A DNA stretch of 64,000 nucleotides from UBA721 sp002705165. Its GTDB lineage: Bacteria > Planctomycetota > Planctomycetia > Pirellulales > Pirellulaceae. Below the pieces are notes generated by a model that was not told where the DNA came from, made no database searches, and saw only the letters and a list, made by a program, of their open reading frames with translations. Location of the stretch: the NCBI GenBank assembly GCA_045565995.1, contig JBJLEF010000005.1, positions 62,001 to 126,000 on the forward strand, given 5' to 3'. Position 1 is the stretch's first letter; every line of letters begins with the position of its first letter. Shown here in pieces: positions 53,576 to 62,967 of the stretch. The translations under genes were made by a program, and so were the position numbers.

Positions 53576-54571
53576 ATGTTTCGTTCTCTATTACGTATGA
53601 CCTCACCATTCTCTACCAAGTCTATCTGGATACTACTGCTGGTATTCTGCAGTCTGAATTCGTTGCTTTTGGCACAGGACGAGGAAAAACCCAAAAAAGA
53701 ACTTCCTCCCGTTGAATCCCATGTTCTGGAAACCAAAGACGGTATTTTTCTTAATGTAAAGTTCTATCCTGGGACCAAAGGGAAGGATTCCATTCCTATC
53801 ATTATGCTTCACAGCATGCTTAACGTATCTTCCAACAGCGCTGTCTACACTAAGTTGGCAACCGCCATTCAGGAACATATGGGGCATGCCGTCATCATTC
53901 CGGATTTACGAGGCCATGGTAAATCCGTCCAGCGTCGCAACCCACGTGATATTAACGGTCGCATAGAAATTGATCGGGAGAAATTCTCGAAAACTGAATT
54001 TGCCAGTGTCGTACTGGACATTGAAGCCTGTAAATCATTCTTAAGGACAAAGAACGATGAAGGGCAACTCAACCTCGAGAAACTAACCGTTGTCGGATCC
54101 GATATTACAGCGATTATAGCCATGAACTGGGCAGCTTTGGACTGGAATAAGCCTGGCAAAGGCCTGATTCGCAATGGTCAGGATGTAAAGGCACTGATTC
54201 TATTTACACCTTTACAATCCCATAAGGGCTTAACACCTCAACTTGGATTATCACATCCAACGGTCAAACAAAACCTAAATATTATGATTATTGCAGGTGC
54301 CCAAAACCCTCAGTACTTTTCAGAAAGCAAACGCATCCACAATCAACTCACTCGTTTTCATAAAGACCAGACCAATGCTGATGGAACCATTAACTGGAGC
54401 GGTACCAAGCTGTTTCTTTTTGGCTTAAACACTGGTGCACAAGGCTCGGGAATTCTGAAAGTCGCCAAGCCTGAGCCTCATCCAAACGCATTGTTCTATA
54501 ACTTTTTAATCAATCGTCTGGAAAAAGATGAGACACTTCAGTGGTCAAGTCGTGACCCTAACGCCTTATAA
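53576..54571 (+). CDS. Secreted alpha/beta-hydrolase-like protein
   Basis: Signal peptide region KSIWILLLVFCSLNSLLLAQ. The fold follows with SIPIIMLHSMLNVSSNSAVY (the HG-like oxyanion segment), VIIPDLRGHGKSVQRR, and the expected nucleophile elbow reading VVGSDITAIIAMNWA, in which Asp takes the place of the Ser in GxSxG and Thr that of the last Gly. A C-terminal His-containing segment is not obvious. It may be a non-catalytic or altered-mechanism member. 331 residues; no obvious partner. Confidence 0.75.
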   Translation: MFRSLLRMTSPFSTKSIWILLLVFCSLNSLLLAQDEEKPKKELPPVESHVLETKDGIFLNVKFYPGTKGKDSIPIIMLHSMLNVSSNSAVYTKLATAIQEHMGHAVIIPDLRGHGKSVQRRNPRDINGRIEIDREKFSKTEFASVVLDIEACKSFLRTKNDEGQLNLEKLTVVGSDITAIIAMNWAALDWNKPGKGLIRNGQDVKALILFTPLQSHKGLTPQLGLSHPTVKQNLNIMIIAGAQNPQYFSESKRIHNQLTRFHKDQTNADGTINWSGTKLFLFGLNTGAQGSGILKVAKPEPHPNALFYNFLINRLEKDETLQWSSRDPNAL

Positions 54572-54732
54572 TCATCACGATCGATGCAGCCTGAACACCT
54601 CCCTGCCGGTTAAAAAAAAACCGCGGTTTACGTTAAGGACTGAAGCCTTTGAGTACCGAAGGAGAAAGTGTTGGATGCCCTCAAAAGGGTAAGGATTATT
54701 CCAACGTTTAATAAAATGACAAAGGTACAGAA

Positions 54733-55422
54733 ATGCTTATCCACAAACATTGGGTTGTGGGTGCGGGCATTCTGGTGGCTGGAATTTTAGGAGCTATTCC
54801 ATTTCAGCGACATGCCACGGACGGTGATCAAGTAAATCAGAATCTGTCCGTGCCTATAGACCCGTCAATCGTTCAAACGTCCTCTTTCGATCCTGTCGAA
54901 GCCGCACACCCTATTCCTGATGGAAAACTAGAGTCTCCGGCCAAGGCACTCTATCTGACCGAATTGCAGCAGCAGCAGCGAAAAGCCAAAGCTCCTCCCG
55001 TTCCTCCTACAATCTCACTAACACCTGCTCGTGTACCCGAGATAAGTGACTCTTATCCAGAAGTCCAGGGTAACGATAGCACTTCACTGCATGTCGCCAG
55101 ACTCAACCTCTCGGAAACGAAGCCTGAAATCCTTTCGACCTACACCATTCAAAACGGGGACACCCTGACTGGGATTGCCGAGCACTTTCTTGGGCAGGCT
55201 AACTTGGCCGACTGGATTTACCAACAAAATCGCGGGTTAATCTCCACACCGGATGTCTTGCCTATTGGTGTGGATATCAAGATACCGGCGCCACCATCTC
55301 CCGAACTATTCTCACAAATTTCGAATCGTTTGGTGGGCTTCAATACTCAGCAGCTTTCAGAGAAACAAACTCCGATCCGACAGCCTGTACCACCAGCTCC
55401 CGTGATTCCAAAGGATGATTAA
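54733..55422 (+). CDS. LysM-domain protein
   Basis: A 229-residue envelope protein. The N-terminal helix WVVGAGILVAGILGAIPF is a membrane anchor or signal. A Pro/Thr/Ser-rich linker (about 30-135) precedes one LysM domain (about 137-185: YTIQNGDTLTGIAEHFLG then DVLPIGVDIKIPAP), which binds peptidoglycan or chitin-like glycans. The C-terminal tail is Pro- and Gln-rich. A strong terminator follows. Confidence 0.85.
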   Translation: MLIHKHWVVGAGILVAGILGAIPFQRHATDGDQVNQNLSVPIDPSIVQTSSFDPVEAAHPIPDGKLESPAKALYLTELQQQQRKAKAPPVPPTISLTPARVPEISDSYPEVQGNDSTSLHVARLNLSETKPEILSTYTIQNGDTLTGIAEHFLGQANLADWIYQQNRGLISTPDVLPIGVDIKIPAPPSPELFSQISNRLVGFNTQQLSEKQTPIRQPVPPAPVIPKDD

Positions 55423-55447
55423 AGCTAAGCCTAACTGTGTTGGCAGC

Positions 55448-55478
55448 AAAAAAGGGAGCTCTTTGGGCTCCCTTTTTT
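55448..55478. terminator. Rho-independent terminator, usable both ways
   Basis: GGGAGC (55454-55459) and GCTCCC (55467-55472) with a 7-base loop, AAAAAA before and TTTTTT after. It ends the LysM gene on the plus strand, and by symmetry secDF on the minus strand. Confidence 0.9.
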
Positions 55479-55500
55479 GATTTTGTTCGACAAGTCGAAC

Positions 55501-58500
55501 TTACTTTTTACGATTTAAGAGCAGCAATGTTGGAGAGGCAACAAAGATCGAACTATAGGTACCGACAATCACGCCAATCACCAAAGCAAATGCAAAACTG
55601 TGGATCCCTGAGCCCCCGACCGCGTACAACAGCCCAACTACGATCAACGTTGTCACCGAAGTCAACAAAGTACGGCTTAGAGTTGAATTCACACTACGGT
55701 CAAGCATCTCGGCCGTAATCTCGCGATTCTTTCCCCGAACTTCACGAACTCGGTCAAACACCACGATCGTATCATTCAGTGAGTAACCAATGATCGTCAG
55801 GAAGGCAGCAATCACAGGCAAGCTGATTTTAAAGTCTTCAACCCCTAGAACACCTAAGGGTTCAGCCAGATACTTACTTACGGCAATCGCCGCCAAGGTT
55901 ACTAATACGTCGTGTACAAGAGCCACCACAGCTGCAATACCAAAGCTAACTTGTTGGAATCGCAACCAAATGTAAGTGATGATTCCAATAAAGCTAAAGA
56001 CCATCGCCATGGCGCCCAACAATTTCATATCACCAGCTATTTGGGCTCCGAACTTTTGAGTCTCTTCAAAATAAGGGGCACCATTGTCAGACAGCAATTC
56101 TTGTTTAATTAACTCAGCTTGTGCAGGCTCCAAGCCGTAAACAGACACTTGATCTTTCGTTTCACTACGTCGATTTCCAATATCCACGCCTGCAGCCGAG
56201 GCCGCTGCATCAATCATTCCTTCAAGCTCAGTCGCACCAAGCTCAACGGAGTTACCATCAATTTCAACGGCAATCTGAAAAATTGTTTCGCTAACTTCCT
56301 GAGTGACTTCCCCTTCAGTCGGCACGACAGGTAGCGTGTCATCATCTGCGTTTGTTGGCGGAAGTTCAGCAGGTACGGTTGTCGGGGATACTGGCCCCGT
56401 CATCGGTTCAGTTTCTTCCTTGGTTTCTTCCTTGGTTTCTTCCTTGGTTTCTTCCTTGGTTTCTTCCTTGGTTTCTTCCTTGGTTTCTTCCTTGGTTTCT
56501 TCCTTGGTTTCTTCCTTGGTTTCTTCCTTGGTTTCTTCCTTGGTTTCTTCCTGATAGGAAACAAACTGGGGCATCACTCGTTCGACAGCCGACGATTCCG
56601 TCTCAGAAGCCTCTGGAGCTTTTGAACCTACAATCTCAACCTCAACAGTTTGTTGTTGGAGTTGGCCAGAAAACACTTCACCTAACAATGCCTCCAACTG
56701 CTCCTGATCAATCAGATTTGTATTAACTCGCCAGGCCTCCCGGGCATCCCCGAGATCTACACTAGTGACAGAAAACTGGAATGTCTGAGTGCTGCCATCT
56801 TCATTAGCACGTTTGAATTCCGTTTCTTCCACATGTCCCTTGATTACCGATTCAACACCTCCTGCCTTCAAGGCTTTATCAGACAGTTCAAAGATGGCTG
56901 AAGTGCCACCGGATAGATCAATCGCGAGCATTTCGCTTTGACGCTGACTCGTCACGAACAATCCAACTGCAATCACGGCAACCGATATAACTGCAGTGAT
57001 CTTAGTTTTACTCATAAAACCAATCGATCGGGTGCTAAAGGGGCGTAGGCTCCAAGAACTTTCTGCAATCCATTTTAGTCCGGCAGCGACTACAAAAATT
57101 CCACGTGACGCATAAATCGCCGTGAACATACTTATGATGATCCCAAGGATCAATGTGATCGCAAATCCACGAATCTGGTCCGTGCCAATCGCATATAGCA
57201 AAATCGCTGTGATCAGCGTTGTCAGGTTCGCATCAATAATCGTAATAGTCGCTCTTGAGAAACCATTGCGGATAGCCGCTTTCACTCGAGCTCCGTCTGC
57301 TAACTCTTCTCGGATACGCTCAAAGATCAGCACGTTTGCATCCACTGCCATCCCCACCGTAAGAACGAGACCTGCCATACCAGAGAGAGTGAAAGATGCG
57401 CCAATCATGACCATTACGGCCAAGATTAACACCAGGTTCAATAGCAAAGCGAATGCAGCTACGAATCCCGGAACGCCAAAGTACCAGACAATCATGAACA
57501 ACAGTACGATCACCATTGACCAGATGATAGCCTGAGTTCCTTTCGCAATGGTCGCTGTCCCCAACGACGCCCCCATCTTGTTTTCACTTTCAGGGACCGG
57601 ATTCAGCGTGCCTGGCAAGGAACCTGCTCTCAAAATACCGATAATCTGATCAACTCGAGACTGAGTAAAATCACCTTCGATAACTCCGCTTTCAGAAATT
57701 CGACTATTAATATTCGCGGAAGACAACAAGTTGCCATCAAGAACGATTGACAGTTGCTTATCGATATTTTCACCGGTAAATCGTCCAAACGTTCCCGCAC
57801 TGGTAGCATTCATCGTAAACGCCACACTTGGTCGCATGTTACCGTCATAAGTGGAGCGAACATTTTTTAGATCGTCACCAGTGACTCTGATATTGTCAGC
57901 CGGTTCAACCATCAGAATTTCAATGCGTGAAATACCTGCCGGTGAAACAATGCTACTGAATTCTTTAGCTGACCTCGCTCCACCTGCCTCATCAAAGACC
58001 GACTTGATTCTGGCGTGATCTTCGTTCGAAGGATCGAAGTGGACAATCGACTTATTGTTCCAAAGCAGAACCGGAGCCTCTACTTCGACGCCATTTTCAT
58101 CGTTGTAGTAAACTCGTTTGATCGAGCTCAAGCTTGATGCGTTATAAGCAAACTCAACTTCACTTGAACCAGGCTTGATCTCGGTTCCAACTCTAACCCA
58201 ACGTCCGATCGTTTCCCCCTGTGCATTCTTCACGAGACTTGTGTTGTATGTCGAGGCGTAGGCGTCTTCGACAGCAGTATGAACTGCCTTGTGATCACCA
58301 TCGTTAGTACCTACCTGAATCAGGAACTGAAGAGCCCCGGTGTTGGTAATAATCTCTTTGATATGCGCGATTTCGGCTGCCGTAGCCTCCGGAACGACAA
58401 TTTCGACATGGTCATTATTACCATATGGACGAAGAATGAGGTCCAAGGCACCACTAGGGTTCAAACGGCGGCCAAGCGCATTAAGCAATCCCTGCATGGT

Positions 58501-59103
58501 GGCATCTGTCATCGTCTCTTCAATACCAGCATCGTCCTTTTCCGTTTGAATCTTGTAAACGAGATTAACTCCACCTGCCAAGTCCACACCCAGCTTGAAC
58601 TTATCTTTGAGCGTTTTGTCATCACCGTGTTTCACACCGATGTAGAGCGCTCCCAAAATCGTTACGGCCACAACCACAGCCAAACGCCATGCCTGTTCAG
58701 GTTCTCGTACTTTGGAAGACTCGCAGAATACACGAAAGACGAGATATAGCCCGCTGAAGATCGCAATCATCAAACCAGACACCCGGAAACCGCTCACTGC
58801 ATTTTCAGAAAGAGCCGACTCTGAAACGACCAAGAACAGGTTTGGAAGAGCACCAAGCAATAAGCCAAATACAAATAAGCCGAACATCACGCCCCAGTTA
58901 GGATCAGTCACGTTGAACGAACGCTTGACCCTAGCACTGACAGCATTGTCTTTACCGATATTCACAAAAACGGCGACAATCGCAGCAAGAAAGAAGAGCA
59001 GGACACCTCCTGTCCCACCTGGCTGAGCTACATCTGCCTGAGCAATCAAACCTAGTTTCGATGCAATAGAATTTACCAATAAATGCATTTGCGAAAATTC
59101 CAA
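55501..59103 (-). CDS. secDF: SecDF fusion protein, protein-export membrane subunit
   Basis: SecD and SecF use the proton gradient to complete protein translocation through SecYEG. This 1200-residue protein fuses both. The SecD half has NRRSGV-like GVDLAGGVNLVYKI, the large periplasmic P1 domain and the membrane motif AGLVLTVGMAVDANVLIFER; the SecF half has AIDLSGGTSAIFEL, VVALVHDVLVTLA and TIIGYSLNDTIVVFDRVRE. Between them (about residues 850-1000) lies an insert with a KEET repeat coded by 11 exact 12-base copies plus a variant at 56411-56554. yajC lies 83 bases upstream, then tgt, an order common in many bacteria. Confidence 0.97.
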   Translation of the reverse strand: MEFSQMHLLVNSIASKLGLIAQADVAQPGGTGGVLLFFLAAIVAVFVNIGKDNAVSARVKRSFNVTDPNWGVMFGLFVFGLLLGALPNLFLVVSESALSENAVSGFRVSGLMIAIFSGLYLVFRVFCESSKVREPEQAWRLAVVVAVTILGALYIGVKHGDDKTLKDKFKLGVDLAGGVNLVYKIQTEKDDAGIEETMTDATMQGLLNALGRRLNPSGALDLILRPYGNNDHVEIVVPEATAAEIAHIKEIITNTGALQFLIQVGTNDGDHKAVHTAVEDAYASTYNTSLVKNAQGETIGRWVRVGTEIKPGSSEVEFAYNASSLSSIKRVYYNDENGVEVEAPVLLWNNKSIVHFDPSNEDHARIKSVFDEAGGARSAKEFSSIVSPAGISRIEILMVEPADNIRVTGDDLKNVRSTYDGNMRPSVAFTMNATSAGTFGRFTGENIDKQLSIVLDGNLLSSANINSRISESGVIEGDFTQSRVDQIIGILRAGSLPGTLNPVPESENKMGASLGTATIAKGTQAIIWSMVIVLLFMIVWYFGVPGFVAAFALLLNLVLILAVMVMIGASFTLSGMAGLVLTVGMAVDANVLIFERIREELADGARVKAAIRNGFSRATITIIDANLTTLITAILLYAIGTDQIRGFAITLILGIIISMFTAIYASRGIFVVAAGLKWIAESSWSLRPFSTRSIGFMSKTKITAVISVAVIAVGLFVTSQRQSEMLAIDLSGGTSAIFELSDKALKAGGVESVIKGHVEETEFKRANEDGSTQTFQFSVTSVDLGDAREAWRVNTNLIDQEQLEALLGEVFSGQLQQQTVEVEIVGSKAPEASETESSAVERVMPQFVSYQEETKEETKEETKEETKEETKEETKEETKEETKEETKEETKEETKEETEPMTGPVSPTTVPAELPPTNADDDTLPVVPTEGEVTQEVSETIFQIAVEIDGNSVELGATELEGMIDAAASAAGVDIGNRRSETKDQVSVYGLEPAQAELIKQELLSDNGAPYFEETQKFGAQIAGDMKLLGAMAMVFSFIGIITYIWLRFQQVSFGIAAVVALVHDVLVTLAAIAVSKYLAEPLGVLGVEDFKISLPVIAAFLTIIGYSLNDTIVVFDRVREVRGKNREITAEMLDRSVNSTLSRTLLTSVTTLIVVGLLYAVGGSGIHSFAFALVIGVIVGTYSSIFVASPTLLLLNRKK
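56411..56554. repeat. 12-bp minisatellite, 11 perfect copies plus one variant
   Basis: The unit gtttcttccttg is repeated exactly from 56411 to 56542 and ends with a two-base variant at 56543-56554. On the minus strand it codes for KEET units, followed upstream by QEET. As 12 is divisible by three, length changes by slippage would stay in frame. It lies in the linker between SecD- and SecF-like halves. Confidence 0.98.
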
Positions 59104-59186
59104 TCAAAATATTTATGTGACCTGAATGATGACAGGTGCTTGTTCTTATTTTCTCTATTATTGAGCAAGGCAATCGCGCGAAACGA

Positions 59187-59594
59187 CTAGGCTTCCTCTT
59201 CAGTATTATCAACAACACGGCCCACGGCTTCTGCCACAATACGTAGTCGTGACCCTGAGCTGGCATCCACTTCCAAAAGGAAATGAGTCGGAACAGGCTC
59301 GGCATCATCCTCTACCGTTGTGGTTTCTATCTCCACCACAGTGCCACAAATTCCGCCGATCGTCGTAATCTCGGTATACTTTGAAATCGACATCAGCATG
59401 TCATTGCGTTTTTGTTTGTGTTTTTTCTTCCCGCGACCGCTGAAAAGCAGCATAAAAACCATGAATGCAAGCAGCATTAGCAAGAAACCACTACCTGGTC
59501 CACCATCTGCAGCTGGGGCCTCCTCGCCGCCAGCATCCTGAGCTAACAACAGGTGTTGGAATTCAACCGCCATCATCTGAATTTTGTGGTACAT
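59187..59594 (-). CDS. yajC: YajC, SecDF-associated translocase subunit
   Basis: A 135-residue single-span protein of the SecDF-YajC complex. It has a short acidic stretch before the helix, the hydrophobic core SGFLLMLLAFMVFMLLF, and the conserved cytoplasmic domain KQKRNDMLMSISKYTEITTI with GGICGTVVEIE. The mid-length of about 100-110 residues is slightly extended by an N-terminal Ala-rich/acidic part. ATG 59594 is used; ATG 59576 and 59573 are alternatives. Confidence 0.93.
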   Translation of the reverse strand: MYHKIQMMAVEFQHLLLAQDAGGEEAPAADGGPGSGFLLMLLAFMVFMLLFSGRGKKKHKQKRNDMLMSISKYTEITTIGGICGTVVEIETTTVEDDAEPVPTHFLLEVDASSGSRLRIVAEAVGRVVDNTEEEA

Positions 59595-59793
59595 GATAAT
59601 CTTACTTTCCGTCTCGAAAATCGCGCGTCAGCCTCACCTCGAACATGGGAGCGGGCTAATCTGTTATCTTAAGACGCCTTGAAACAAGCGACAAGCCACA
59701 ACAGGGGAAATCAGATAAAGGGGGCTAAAAAAACAGCTTTTAGCGCGTTAGTTGGACCAATTTAGACAGATTTGGGTCCTCACAGCGCCGACT

Positions 59794-60909
59794 TCACTGC
59801 CACCCGGCGACTTTACCGCAGTAATATTCTTCAAATCGCCCCTGTTCAATCGCCTGACGACTTTCTTGCATCAACGTTTGATAATACGTCAAATTATGAT
59901 GACTAAGCAAAATCGGTCCCAACATTTCACCGGAAACGAACAAATGTCGAATGTAACCTCGGCTATGTTTACACGCTAAACAAGGGCACCCTTCCTGAAC
60001 AGGACGTTGATCATTGCGATGAACCGCATTACGCAGGCGAAGTGGCCCTTCGTCGGTAAAGGCCAACGCATTACGTCCATTTCGCGTTGGCATCACACAA
60101 TCGAACATGTCGACACCACGACGAATTCCTTCGAGCAAGTCAATTGGCTTACCGACCCCCATCAGATAACGAGGACGATCTTCCGGTAAAACAGGGCAGG
60201 TCACGTCCAGCATTCGATACATATCCTCTGGCGGTTCACCAACACTCAGTCCACCGATGGCATACCCCGGGAAATTTAGTTTTGCGAGTGCCTCGGCACA
60301 CCAAACTCGCAGGCTTTCATCGAGACCACCCTGCACAATTGCGAACTGAATTTGTTCTCGCAAAGTTGCCGCTTCCTGACACCGTCTGGCCCAACGAATC
60401 GAACGCTCGCATGCTTCGCGAATCACACTTGGCTCATTGGGAAGTGCTACCACGTGGTCAAAGACCATTGCGATATCCGACCCGAGCGTTTCCTGAATAG
60501 CGATCGATCGTTCGGGAGTTAATTCTAAGCGACTACCATCAATGTGAGATTTAAATACTGCCCCCTCCTCGGTAACCTTCGTCATTTGAGCCAATGAGAA
60601 CACCTGAAAGCCACCGCTATCAGTGAGAATAGGCTTTTCCCAGCCCATCATATGATGCAGACCACCGAGTTGGGCGACAACCTCTTCCCCTGGCCGCAGT
60701 GCCAGATGGTAAGTATTACCGAGCAATATTTCTGCTCCGGTCAATGCCACCTGATCAATGGTGATTCCTTTGACGGTTCCTAATGTCCCAACGGGCATGA
60801 ACGTAGGTAGTTCGATCGCACCGCGAGGCGTAGTCAAACGCGAACGCCGCGCTGAGGTACCAGGATCGGTGGTGAGCAATTCAAAGTGAAAGTTAGCTGA
60901 CGGCGTCAT
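59794..60909 (-). CDS. tgt: Queuine (guanine) tRNA-ribosyltransferase
   Basis: Exchanges G34 for preQ1 in tRNAs with GUN anticodons. The 371-residue protein has ILTDSGGFQVFSLAQM with the catalytic Asp, VGEPPEDMYRML, the second Asp in FDCVMPTRNGRNAL and the zinc site CPCLACKHSRGYIRHL (three Cys and one His). Motifs are intact. The GTG at 60918 could add three residues; ATG 60909 is preferred. yajC and secDF follow on the same strand. Confidence 0.97.
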   Translation of the reverse strand: MTPSANFHFELLTTDPGTSARRSRLTTPRGAIELPTFMPVGTLGTVKGITIDQVALTGAEILLGNTYHLALRPGEEVVAQLGGLHHMMGWEKPILTDSGGFQVFSLAQMTKVTEEGAVFKSHIDGSRLELTPERSIAIQETLGSDIAMVFDHVVALPNEPSVIREACERSIRWARRCQEAATLREQIQFAIVQGGLDESLRVWCAEALAKLNFPGYAIGGLSVGEPPEDMYRMLDVTCPVLPEDRPRYLMGVGKPIDLLEGIRRGVDMFDCVMPTRNGRNALAFTDEGPLRLRNAVHRNDQRPVQEGCPCLACKHSRGYIRHLFVSGEMLGPILLSHHNLTYYQTLMQESRQAIEQGRFEEYYCGKVAGWQ

Positions 60910-60989
60910 CGGATACACAAGGGTAAGCGAGGTATGGAGGCAACCAATGCTGAACTCACCGACTCAATCTGACTAAGTCGGAGATTAAA

Positions 60990-62312
60990 TCATTCTCCGC
61001 GGAGCTTCAATCCGAGCAACGTCAGTTTCTCGCGAACTTCGTTCAGGCTGGTAACACCAAAGTTCTTGCTTTCCAGCAATTCATCAGGAGTCTTACGCAA
61101 CAACTCACCAATCGTATTCATGCGGAGACGAACCATACACTTACGAGCTCGAACCGACAGATTAAGATCTGAGATCGGACGATCAAAGACAGCCGCTTCT
61201 TCAGGACTCAATGAAGAACGGTCTACTTCACGCTCGGGCCTGCTTTCATGAGAAAGTTGGCCAAGAGCCAAGCCCTTCGAGTGCAACATATCACGAATCT
61301 CGATCAGCGATGTCTCACCAAAGTTCTTACTGCCTAGCAATTCCTGTTCGGTTGAACGAGCCAGGTCACCAATTGTGTCTACGCCCATACGGGACAGACA
61401 GTTTCGTGAACGAACGGACAATTCAAAATCGGAAACCGGAATATTGAGAACCTGTGACATACGGTCCTGAGCCTTCTCCGCTTCCAAATCAAACAGTTCG
61501 TCATCAGATGCACAAGCATCTTTCATATAGAGTGCCGCTTTTGCATGATTTGGATAAACTTCCAGCACACGTCGGTAACACTGCTGAGCACGATCGTATT
61601 GACCATGATCTTCATAGAGCAAGCCAAGATTGAGCAGGGCACCTACATGAGATGGGAAGTGTTTTGCACTACGACGATACAGATCCATTGCTTGGTCATC
61701 GTTACCGCGACGGTCATTCTCTTTGGCCATTCCAAACAAAGCACCTGCGTGTGTATCATCTGCTAACATGGCACGCTTAAACCAATCAACGACAATGGAG
61801 GATGGACCTTTGGAAGCCAATTCTGTTTCACCGTACTGATAGGCGTATTCAGCTTCGTGCATGATTGGCCCATCAAGCGATTCAAGAGCCTGGCGAGCGG
61901 CAGCCAAATCACCAGTATTTCGATACGCTTCAACACGCGCCAGAGTACAACGACCTTTGTTGTAGCCTGATTTCTCAGCGATCGCGTAGTTATCAATAGC
62001 CTGTGCGAAATCGCCCAATGCAAAGTGACTGCGACCTGTGTAAAAATAAGAAACAGCTCCACGGTCTGAATTGGCTAATGTTTCAATAGCACGCGTGAAC
62101 CGTCCCAACAGGTAATAACAAACCCCTAGTCGCGTTGCACTGGCAGGAGTCAAAGATTCACTAAGCTCTAACTCATTGACAGCATCCCGAAGGATTCCGA
62201 ACTGAGAAAAATCGTCATTTATGGCACTGGATATCTGCAGAACCTCATCTGGACCAAAACTGCTGTTATCGCAGACAAGTGTCTTAAGATCGAAATCCGA
62301 AATCATCGCCAT
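60990..62312 (-). CDS. TPR protein with two RNA polymerase alpha-CTD-like domains
   Basis: A 440-residue protein. The N-terminal 270 residues contain several TPR units (LGVCYYLLGRFTRAIETL, GALLNLGLLYEDHGQYDRAQ). Two C-terminal segments, about 285-345 and 375-438, repeat the alpha-CTD pattern: DFELSVRSRNCLSRMGVDTI with GSKNFGETSLIEIR, and DLNLSVRARKCMVRLRMNTI with ESKNFGVTSLNEVR. These helix-hairpin-helix domains bind DNA UP-elements or regulators in RNA polymerase alpha. The protein is not RpoA itself, as the amino-terminal domain is absent. It may bring TPR partners to transcription. The tRNA-Thr gene lies upstream on the same strand. Confidence 0.85.
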   Translation of the reverse strand: MAMISDFDLKTLVCDNSSFGPDEVLQISSAINDDFSQFGILRDAVNELELSESLTPASATRLGVCYYLLGRFTRAIETLANSDRGAVSYFYTGRSHFALGDFAQAIDNYAIAEKSGYNKGRCTLARVEAYRNTGDLAAARQALESLDGPIMHEAEYAYQYGETELASKGPSSIVVDWFKRAMLADDTHAGALFGMAKENDRRGNDDQAMDLYRRSAKHFPSHVGALLNLGLLYEDHGQYDRAQQCYRRVLEVYPNHAKAALYMKDACASDDELFDLEAEKAQDRMSQVLNIPVSDFELSVRSRNCLSRMGVDTIGDLARSTEQELLGSKNFGETSLIEIRDMLHSKGLALGQLSHESRPEREVDRSSLSPEEAAVFDRPISDLNLSVRARKCMVRLRMNTIGELLRKTPDELLESKNFGVTSLNEVREKLTLLGLKLRGE

Positions 62313-62353
62313 CGAGTATCTCCTGGTGGTAAGAAGCCACGGTTTGTTTAAAA

Positions 62354-62426
62354 GCCAGCGACGGGAGTTGAACCCGTAACCCCCGCATTACGAGTGCGGT
62401 GCTCTGCCGATTGAAGCTACGCTGGC
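62354..62426 (-). tRNA. tRNA-Thr, anticodon CGT
   Basis: A 73-base cloverleaf on the minus strand. The acceptor arms GCCAGCG and CGCTGGC pair fully, the anticodon stem is CCGCA/TGCGG with the loop CTCGTAA, so the anticodon is CGT and the codon ACG. The T loop carries TTCAACT with stem ACGGG/CCCGT. No CCA is coded. It lies 41 bases before the TPR gene start. Confidence 0.95.
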
Positions 62427-62967
62427 AACATCAGCCCCAAATAACGAGGGGGAACTACCACTGTAAATTACCAATCTTAATGCGTCAACAGCTAGAATTT
62501 TTGGCGATTGGGATCAAATGAGTAAGTAAATACGGTCTCAGAATGTCTATTTAAAAAAATAGCGAGGCTTGGACGCCGACCAACAACCCATTGGTCACCT
62601 AACTAAGTCAGGGGCAACAAAACTTAAGTTAGTAAATATGCGTCCAAACCTCGCCGAGATTCAAATAACTCGTGGCCAATTCTACAACCACAAGCCGTAT
62701 TCACGTTGTTGTGAACAGTTACACATAATGCATCTCGTGTGCCAAACATTATTAATGATGGGCGAATTTATAGGAAATCCGCCTTCCAAACCGTATACTT
62801 AGCTAATTCCTGCTGAAAACTGCCCCTTATAAACTGCAAATAATTTAGATACGGCTGTATTAGCTTAGCGCTTACCAACCCAAGAAGACCAGCATGTTGT
62901 TCAAATAAACCGCACCTGTTCGAAAAAGCCTGAATGATTCTGCTACAACCCGTAATCGTGCAAACTG
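62427..62967. other. Spacer with a structured-RNA candidate, otherwise empty
   Basis: The 541-base spacer between tRNA-Thr and the lipid-kinase-like gene has no credible coding frame. The only strong structure is the nested fold at 62562-62654 described separately, followed by small hairpins such as TTCAC...GTGAA near 62700. The rest is A/T-rich. Confidence 0.6.
62562..62654. ncRNA. Candidate structured RNA with a three-way junction
   Basis: A 15-base outer stem (62562-62576 with 62640-62654, 14 of 15 pairs) encloses two hairpins: GACCAA/TTGGTC (62578-62583 and 62591-62596) and a nine-pair helix with a bulged A (62599-62607 and 62623-62632). This nested layout is unlikely by chance and is seen in riboswitches and small RNAs. 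The strand cannot be decided from the sequence, since pairing is the same on both; no known family was recognised. Confidence 0.4.

Noticed and set aside
54590..54640. Hairpin after the hydrolase gene
   Set aside because: CCGGTT...AACCGCGG around an A-run is short and has no T-run; too weak to call a terminator.
56411..56554. CRISPR-like array
   Set aside because: Twelve-base direct repeats without spacers in an open coding frame; it is a minisatellite.
62597..62634. Integron attC-like site
   Set aside because: ACCTAAC matches the RYYYAAC half, but the partner half does not match GTTRRRY and there is no integrase or cassette gene nearby.
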